Below are positions 4,492 through 8,397 of a stretch of 8,397 nucleotides of DNA, one piece after another. The stretch is from NCBI GenBank assembly GCA_030620925.1, contig JAUXIQ010000068.1:1-8397 (forward strand), written 5' to 3'. The translations under genes were made by a program, and so were the position numbers. The first letter of the stretch is position 1, and every line of letters starts with the position of its first letter. Origin of the DNA: Nitrospinota bacterium. GTDB taxonomy: Bacteria; JAUXIQ01. The notes under the pieces were generated by a model, which saw nothing but the letters and a program-made list of their open reading frames with translations, searched no databases and was not told where the DNA came from.

Positions 4492-6960
4492 TTATGCTTT
4501 GGTGACCTTGACCACAGTGTCATACCACCTCTGGCCGCCGGCGATGGGATCGGGGCTGTTAGGGATGACCCAGTTGGGGTGCATCCCGTTGTCCGCCCAC
4601 CATTTGAGTTGGAGATCCACGTCTTCCTGTGTCCCCAGAGGCGAGGTCTTACCGGAAGCGTAACGTCCATATTCCCAGTGGCCGCAGTGATTGGAGATGG
4701 CGATGACCCCGGGGACTATCTCCTCGGTAACCCGTGCTTCGGTGGTTATCTCGTTTATGGAGGACTTTACCTTTATCTTCTGGCCGTCCTTTATGCCCAG
4801 CTCCTTTGCGGTGGCTGAGTTGATCCAGGCGGGGTTCTTGTGATAGAGCTCGGTGAGGTACTTGCAGTTCTGGGTGCGGGAATGGGTCTGCGTGTTGAGT
4901 TTGTAAGTGGTCAGGATCAACTCACCTTTTTTCATCTTTTGATGCTCGGGGATAGGCACCCAGGTGGGTAGAGGTGGGAACCCCTTCTTCTTAAGCTCGT
5001 CTGAATAGATGGACAGCTTGCCCGTATGTCGTCCTATTTTATCCGGCTTGAACCCCAGGTAGGCCACCCCGTTTACCATCTGACCCACGTAGTTCTTGCC
5101 CTTCTTGCTGTCGTATTTGTCTCCTTTGAAGATCAGCCCTGTCTCCGGGTCTACGGTGGTCCCCTGGAGGTCTTTCTCGCTCAATTTTTTGGCGTAGAAG
5201 AGATAGTTGGGTTTGGCGTTGGGGTCATGCCAGGCGCCGTGTTTCTTCATGTACTCGAATCCACCAGCCTCTTTCACACCCTTGGTGTGTTCGCATGCGT
5301 CGCGCACGAACTCCTCCGCGGAGGCAAAGGGGAGCCATTTCTCCATCCCGCCCCCGATTCTCTTGGCCAGTTCGATGCACACGTCCTTGAAGTCCCGTAC
5401 TTCCCCCAGTGGCTTGACGATGGGCTGCCGGATGTAGTATTCGGGGATGCCGTTGTAGGAGACCATATCCTCCCAGTCCCAGCGTTCAAGATAGGTGGTG
5501 TCGGGCAGGATGATGTCGGCCAGGGCCGTCCCCTCACCGTAGAATGGGTCCACAGCTATGTGCATAGGGATGTAGTTTTCGTTGGAGAGGACTTCGATGT
5601 TATCCCTGCAGTCCCCGTTGGAGTACACGGCATTGTAGCAGTAGCTGATGTAGATTTCCGGCCTGCCATACTTGCCCTCTTTGATGAGCTTGAGTACCTG
5701 ATGGCTGACGTGATGGGTGGGGAAGGCTATGTTCTCCCCGTCCAGTATTTTAAGTTTCTTCTTGGCTTTGTGAGGTTTGGGGTAGGAGTTCTTCCAGGGG
5801 GCTCCCACAGCTTTCAGGCGGCCCCCCTTATCTCCGATGTAACCGCAGATGGCCTCCAGCATCATGGCCGCCCGCTCGTTCTGGATGCCGTTGTAATGCT
5901 GTACCAGGCCTCTATATGACAACACCGTTCCCGGTTTGGCCGTTGCGAAGCGGTAAGCTATCTCTTCTATCTTCTGTGAGGGTACTCCGCTTACGCCCTC
6001 CGCCCAACTTGAAGTGTACTGCTTGAGGTGGTCTTTCAGTTTCTGGACGGTGGCGTTGGTCCAGGCCTCAATGAACTTTCGGTCATAGAGCTCGTTCTGC
6101 ATGATGTAGTTGGCCATGGCCAGGATGACCGCTCCGTCGGTGCCGGGGCGAACGGGGACCCATTCGTCGGACCTGGCGGCGGTGTTAGAAAACCTTACGT
6201 CGAAGGTTACCATGGGCACCCCCCTGTCATTTCTGGTTTTTATAATCCGTTGCGAAAGGGGGATATGAGAGGTGTGTGTCTCGAATATGTTGGAGCCGAA
6301 ATTAAGGATGAAGTTGGTGTTCATGACGTCGGTGATGTCGTAGTGGTGCCCCCAGGTGAGCTCCTGTGCGGTCCACTTGATGCCTTCGCAGATGGAGGTG
6401 TGGTTCCCGATGGTAGCAGTCCCGTATGCGGTCAGGAAGTGGCTCTTGATAATTTTGCTGGAGCTGGCCTTCATGCGCCCGTAATGGAACATGACTTTCT
6501 CCGGGTGTCCTTCCTCCCGGAGCTTCTTCATGGGGGGGACGATCTCCTGGAAAGCCTGCTCCCAGGTGAGGCGCTTCCACTTGCCCTCGCCCCGCTTGCC
6601 CACCCGCTTCATGGGGTAGAGCAACCGGTCGGGGTCGTAAACCTGGTTGACACCCCCTTGCCCCCTGGCGCAGAGGACGCCTCCGGTGCGGGGTAGCTTG
6701 GGGTTGCCCTCTATTTTCACCAGCCTCCCGTCTTCAACGTATCCTATAATCCCGTCCCGGGCCACGCACTGCCAGCAGGCTGAGGGGATGGCCTTGCGCT
6801 CTTTCCCGGTGGCGGGGGAGATGTCCCTGCCCGCTTCAATGAGGGGGTTCCCTTTCAGTGAGCCTTGGGCCAGAACCTTTTCTGCGCCGAAACCCGAAAT
6901 AAAAGTGCCTATACCTGCGCCCAGCTTAAGGAAATTTCGCCTGGTCATTTTCTTCTGCAT
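4492..6960 (-). CDS. Tat-exported molybdopterin oxidoreductase catalytic subunit (DMSO reductase family; PsrA/TtrA/ArrA-like)
   Basis: This is the catalytic subunit of a periplasmic respiratory enzyme that should carry bis-pyranopterin Mo or W and one N-terminal iron-sulfur cluster. The 822-residue product begins with a Tat leader, TRRNFLK (6-12), then a hydrophobic stretch ending near VLAQG. The cluster motif is C62-x2-C65-x3-D69-x27-C97, so the third ligand is Asp instead of Cys. GNHTSICEG places Cys191 where the metal-binding Cys of polysulfide, thiosulfate, tetrathionate and arsenate reductases sits. VPVRPGTDGA (about 268-277) and the C-terminal cofactor-binding domain (NPAWINSATAKELGIKDGQ, then NHCGHWEYGRYASG) are typical of the family. 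Length is closer to ArrA (about 850) than TtrA (about 1000), but the substrate cannot be assigned. The start is the second of two adjacent ATGs, six bases after AAGGAG; an ATG at 6990 has no such site. It lies 52 bases after the iron-sulfur subunit and 106 before the chosen chaperone start. Confidence 0.93.
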   Translation of the reverse strand: MQKKMTRRNFLKLGAGIGTFISGFGAEKVLAQGSLKGNPLIEAGRDISPATGKERKAIPSACWQCVARDGIIGYVEDGRLVKIEGNPKLPRTGGVLCARGQGGVNQVYDPDRLLYPMKRVGKRGEGKWKRLTWEQAFQEIVPPMKKLREEGHPEKVMFHYGRMKASSSKIIKSHFLTAYGTATIGNHTSICEGIKWTAQELTWGHHYDITDVMNTNFILNFGSNIFETHTSHIPLSQRIIKTRNDRGVPMVTFDVRFSNTAARSDEWVPVRPGTDGAVILAMANYIMQNELYDRKFIEAWTNATVQKLKDHLKQYTSSWAEGVSGVPSQKIEEIAYRFATAKPGTVLSYRGLVQHYNGIQNERAAMMLEAICGYIGDKGGRLKAVGAPWKNSYPKPHKAKKKLKILDGENIAFPTHHVSHQVLKLIKEGKYGRPEIYISYCYNAVYSNGDCRDNIEVLSNENYIPMHIAVDPFYGEGTALADIILPDTTYLERWDWEDMVSYNGIPEYYIRQPIVKPLGEVRDFKDVCIELAKRIGGGMEKWLPFASAEEFVRDACEHTKGVKEAGGFEYMKKHGAWHDPNAKPNYLFYAKKLSEKDLQGTTVDPETGLIFKGDKYDSKKGKNYVGQMVNGVAYLGFKPDKIGRHTGKLSIYSDELKKKGFPPLPTWVPIPEHQKMKKGELILTTYKLNTQTHSRTQNCKYLTELYHKNPAWINSATAKELGIKDGQKIKVKSSINEITTEARVTEEIVPGVIAISNHCGHWEYGRYASGKTSPLGTQEDVDLQLKWWADNGMHPNWVIPNSPDPIAGGQRWYDTVVKVTKA

Positions 6961-6966
6961 CATTCT

Positions 6967-6972
6967 CTCCTT
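6967..6972 (-). promoter_or_regulatory. Ribosome binding site setting the catalytic-subunit start
   Basis: AAGGAG on the minus strand is followed by AGA, then ATGATG. It is three bases from the first of the two ATGs (6963) and six from the second (6960), so 6960 is preferred and 6963 possible. The longer in-frame ATG at 6990 places this site inside the coding sequence and has no purine-rich stretch of its own. Confidence 0.65.
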
Positions 6973-7012
6973 CTCAGAACCGGTCAGCATTACATATTGA
7001 AGAGTATCTCTG

Positions 7013-7858
7013 CTACTTGTATTGAACCGGCGTCCGGCCTTCTCTGATAGCCAGCGTAGCCTTGTTCATTTTGTTGGACTCTACTATCTGGGCATAGAAG
7101 TCGTCATCGAGGCCGATGTAATAGCACTGGGGATCGGTGTTTAGCTCCGGCCTCAAAACGCGCGTCTGGTTAGAGGCTATGAGCCGTGATAACTTGCTTG
7201 TAGGGTCGTTGAGGTTGCCTGCCAGTCGCGCATGCCCCTGGCAGGTGTTGACGCATGAGGGGATGACGCCCTCTGCAAGCCTGTGGGCGCAGAGGGAGCA
7301 TTTATCAGCGGCTTTCATCTCCAGCATGCCACCGGCGGCTTTCACGGGGTCCAGATACCGGACGCCATAGGGGCAATCATCTACGCAGGCACCGCAGCCG
7401 ATGCATCTGTCCTGGTCTATCAAGACTATCCCGTCCGGGCGTTGGTAAGTGGCGCGTTTTTTATATTTCTTTTTGGTACCGTCGGGAAAGGTTAATACTG
7501 CTTCTTCCTCATCCACAGGGCAGTTCTCTATGCAAGGTGGGTTTGCGCAGTGGTTGCAGAGCCAGGGGATGAAAGTGCGTTTCACCTGCGGGTAGGTGCC
7601 CGCTACCTTTTCGCCCACACCGGCGCGAAACACACCCAGCCGAAGGTCGAACTCAGTCTTACATGCCACCGCGCAGGCGTTGCATCCTATGCAACGCCTC
7701 AGGTCCACAAGGAAGCCCCATCTTACGGGGCCTGTAGACCTCCGCACCGCCTCCGCCGTTCCGGATAAGGCAGCCAAGCCCAGGCCCGTCGCCAGCCCGG
7801 CTCCTAGGGCAAGTTTCATAAATTCGCTTCGGCTCACCTCTTCATAATCTTCTCCCAT
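7013..7858 (-). CDS. Iron-sulfur electron-transfer subunit with four [4Fe-4S] clusters (PsrB/TtrB/ArrB-like)
   Basis: It should pass electrons between the catalytic subunit and a quinol- or cytochrome-linked donor. Sixteen cysteines form four cluster motifs: C56/59/62/66, C101/104/109/113, C152/155/158/162 and C187/190/202/206. The order CIGCNACAVAC, CNHCANPPCIENC, CIGCGACVDDC, CSLC...CVNTC is that of the DMSO reductase family beta subunits. The N-terminus resembles a Tat leader, SRSEFMK (9-15), with a hydrophobic region 16-32 and a possible cleavage after AEA (35-37), but the second Arg is Ser. I chose the ATG at 7858, nine bases after GAGGGAGGG, over an upstream in-frame GTG at 7906. The result is 281 residues. 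It is the first gene of the operon with the catalytic subunit and chaperone. No NrfD-type anchor gene follows. Confidence 0.93.
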   Translation of the reverse strand: MGEDYEEVSRSEFMKLALGAGLATGLGLAALSGTAEAVRRSTGPVRWGFLVDLRRCIGCNACAVACKTEFDLRLGVFRAGVGEKVAGTYPQVKRTFIPWLCNHCANPPCIENCPVDEEEAVLTFPDGTKKKYKKRATYQRPDGIVLIDQDRCIGCGACVDDCPYGVRYLDPVKAAGGMLEMKAADKCSLCAHRLAEGVIPSCVNTCQGHARLAGNLNDPTSKLSRLIASNQTRVLRPELNTDPQCYYIGLDDDFYAQIVESNKMNKATLAIREGRTPVQYK

Positions 7859-7867
7859 CAGATTTAT

Positions 7868-7876
7868 CCCTCCCTC
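7868..7876 (-). promoter_or_regulatory. Ribosome binding site setting the iron-sulfur-subunit start
   Basis: GAGGGAGGG on the minus strand ends nine bases before the ATG at 7858. This supports that start over the in-frame GTG at 7906, whose extension (MTWPHIIIPREGGINL) would push the Tat-like leader inward and encode the ribosome site itself. Confidence 0.65.
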
Positions 7877-7952
7877 TCTTGGAATTATTATGTGTGGCCA
7901 CGTCACTTAAACATAATTCAGGTGCATAAACAAAACGCGATGTGCACGTATA

Positions 7953-7972
7953 ATTGCATTTATATATGCAAT
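7953..7972. repeat. Perfect inverted repeat over the candidate -10 element
   Basis: ATTGCAT (7953-7959) and ATGCAAT (7966-7972) are perfect inverted copies separated by six A/T bases. The candidate -10 hexamer TATAAA lies in the centre, so a dimeric regulator bound here would block RNA polymerase. It resembles no named operator that I can identify. Confidence 0.45.
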
Positions 7973-7988
7973 AATCGTTCTAAATCAA
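7959..7988 (-). promoter_or_regulatory. Candidate promoter of the molybdoenzyme operon
   Basis: On the minus strand, TTGATT (7988-7983) is followed after 18 bases by TATAAA (7964-7959). The -35 matches four and the -10 five of six consensus positions. Transcription would begin near 7952 and leave a leader of roughly 95 bases before the iron-sulfur subunit start. The region is AT-rich, so a chance match is possible. Confidence 0.4.
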
Positions 7989-8220
7989 GGGTTACATTAA
8001 CTTTTGTTAACACTTGGAAGCTGATATTTTTTGTTTCGCCTCTGTTCTCCAAGGCACTTAAGAAGGGATTTGCCCGTATGCCCTTTAAATAAGGGGTAGA
8101 TGGGGTGGTGTGAGGTTCTATTTTAAATATCTGTGGATGGATTTACCTGTTATTTTTTATGATTCAAATTATTTTTCTTCGAGTTCATGCCTTGAAAAAA
8201 ACCATTTTTATATCACCAAA

Positions 8221-8249
8221 CGGTAACATAGGTTACTCTTTAGTAACCG
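8221..8249. repeat. Cluster of GTAAC/GTTAC half-sites, operator-like
   Basis: GGTTACT (8231-8237) and AGTAACC (8242-8248) form a perfect 7-base inverted repeat with a 4-base centre. A further GTAAC at 8223-8227 pairs inversely with GTTAC at 8232-8236, also with a 4-base centre. Three alternating half-sites within 27 bases suggest a cooperative transcription-factor site. It could serve the leftward molybdoenzyme operon or a gene to the right of the window. Confidence 0.45.
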
Positions 8250-8397
8250 GTGAGCCTTAAAACTCGGTATAATGCCGGATGTCAAAGGTTATGTTTCTTT
8301 ACCTTCTCCCAGAGGTTTTTCCTGCTGATCGCTCGCGGTCGATTACTCTAACTATAAAAGTGGGACAATGATTGGAAGCAGATCATTAGCGGGGTCC

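Larger units (their letters stand above)
7859..8397. other. AT-rich upstream region of the molybdoenzyme operon; no convincing gene
   Basis: Over 500 bases hold only unconvincing ORFs; the longest is 66 codons on the plus strand, with no family features. The stretch carries a candidate promoter near 7959-7988, a palindrome on it, a cluster of GTAAC/GTTAC half-sites at 8221-8249, and a perfect TTGACA on the minus strand at 8285-8280 whose -10 at 17 bases (TTTTAA) is weak. A plus-strand ATG at 8368 stays open to the window edge for ten codons without a clear ribosome site, so a rightward gene may start there, but this cannot be supported. Confidence 0.5.

Noticed and set aside
5026-5919. 297-codon plus-strand ORF inside the molybdoenzyme gene
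   Set aside because: It is opposite a well-supported coding sequence, lacks a ribosome site and family features, and is explained by low stop frequency in the complementary frame.
6028-6696. 222-codon plus-strand ORF inside the molybdoenzyme gene
   Set aside because: It is another complementary-strand shadow with Val/Gly-rich low-information sequence.
7975-7988. ATCAA half-site near the candidate promoter, considered as an FNR/CRP-type box
   Set aside because: The matching TTGAT half at the required 4-base spacing is absent (TCGTT is found).
7892-8092. 66-codon plus-strand ORF upstream of the molybdoenzyme operon
   Set aside because: It has no ribosome site or family resemblance and overlaps the candidate promoter; the cysteines in CTYNCIYIC look accidental.
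8268-8273. Perfect plus-strand TATAAT that might drive a gene to the right
   Set aside because: The sequence 16-18 bases upstream (TAACCG, AACCGG) bears no resemblance to a -35 element, and no convincing coding start follows before the window edge.

Overview
The window looks like a chromosomal piece of a Gram-negative, probably anaerobic bacterium. The support is an outer-membrane porin ending in Phe, exported proteins with Sec and Tat-type leaders, a respiratory molybdoenzyme with its own chaperone, and a Fur-type operator. Genes are visibly GC-rich while the two long intergenic stretches are AT-rich. The lineage cannot be fixed from sequence alone. A Desulfobacterota-like or related anaerobic respirer would fit, but this is inference.

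Left part (1-1576, plus strand): the 3' end of a crotonase-fold enoyl-CoA hydratase/isomerase is followed after 21 bases by a complete soluble class I HMG-CoA reductase with all four catalytic residues. Its C-terminus resembles archaeal enzymes. The pair probably forms an operon around HMG-CoA or mevalonate.

Middle (1588-3704, minus strand): a small secreted protein of unknown function and a phosphate-selective-porin-like outer-membrane protein, probably transcribed together. A near-perfect promoter (TTGACA, 17 bp, TATCAT) lies about 260 bp upstream of the porin, and its -10 element sits inside a Fur-box-like sequence. An intrinsic terminator ends the unit at 1588-1628.

Right part (3705-7858, minus strand): a three-gene respiratory operon in the order iron-sulfur subunit (four [4Fe-4S] clusters), molybdopterin catalytic subunit (Tat-exported, DMSO reductase family), TorD-like chaperone. 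No NrfD-type membrane anchor lies between or directly next to these genes. The catalytic subunit has Asp where the third cysteine of the N-terminal [4Fe-4S] motif is expected, and the substrate cannot be assigned. The iron-sulfur subunit has a Tat-like leader lacking the second Arg.

7859-8397 has no convincing gene. It carries a candidate promoter and inverted repeats that could control the molybdoenzyme operon. No tRNA, rRNA, CRISPR array, insertion sequence or attachment site was seen.
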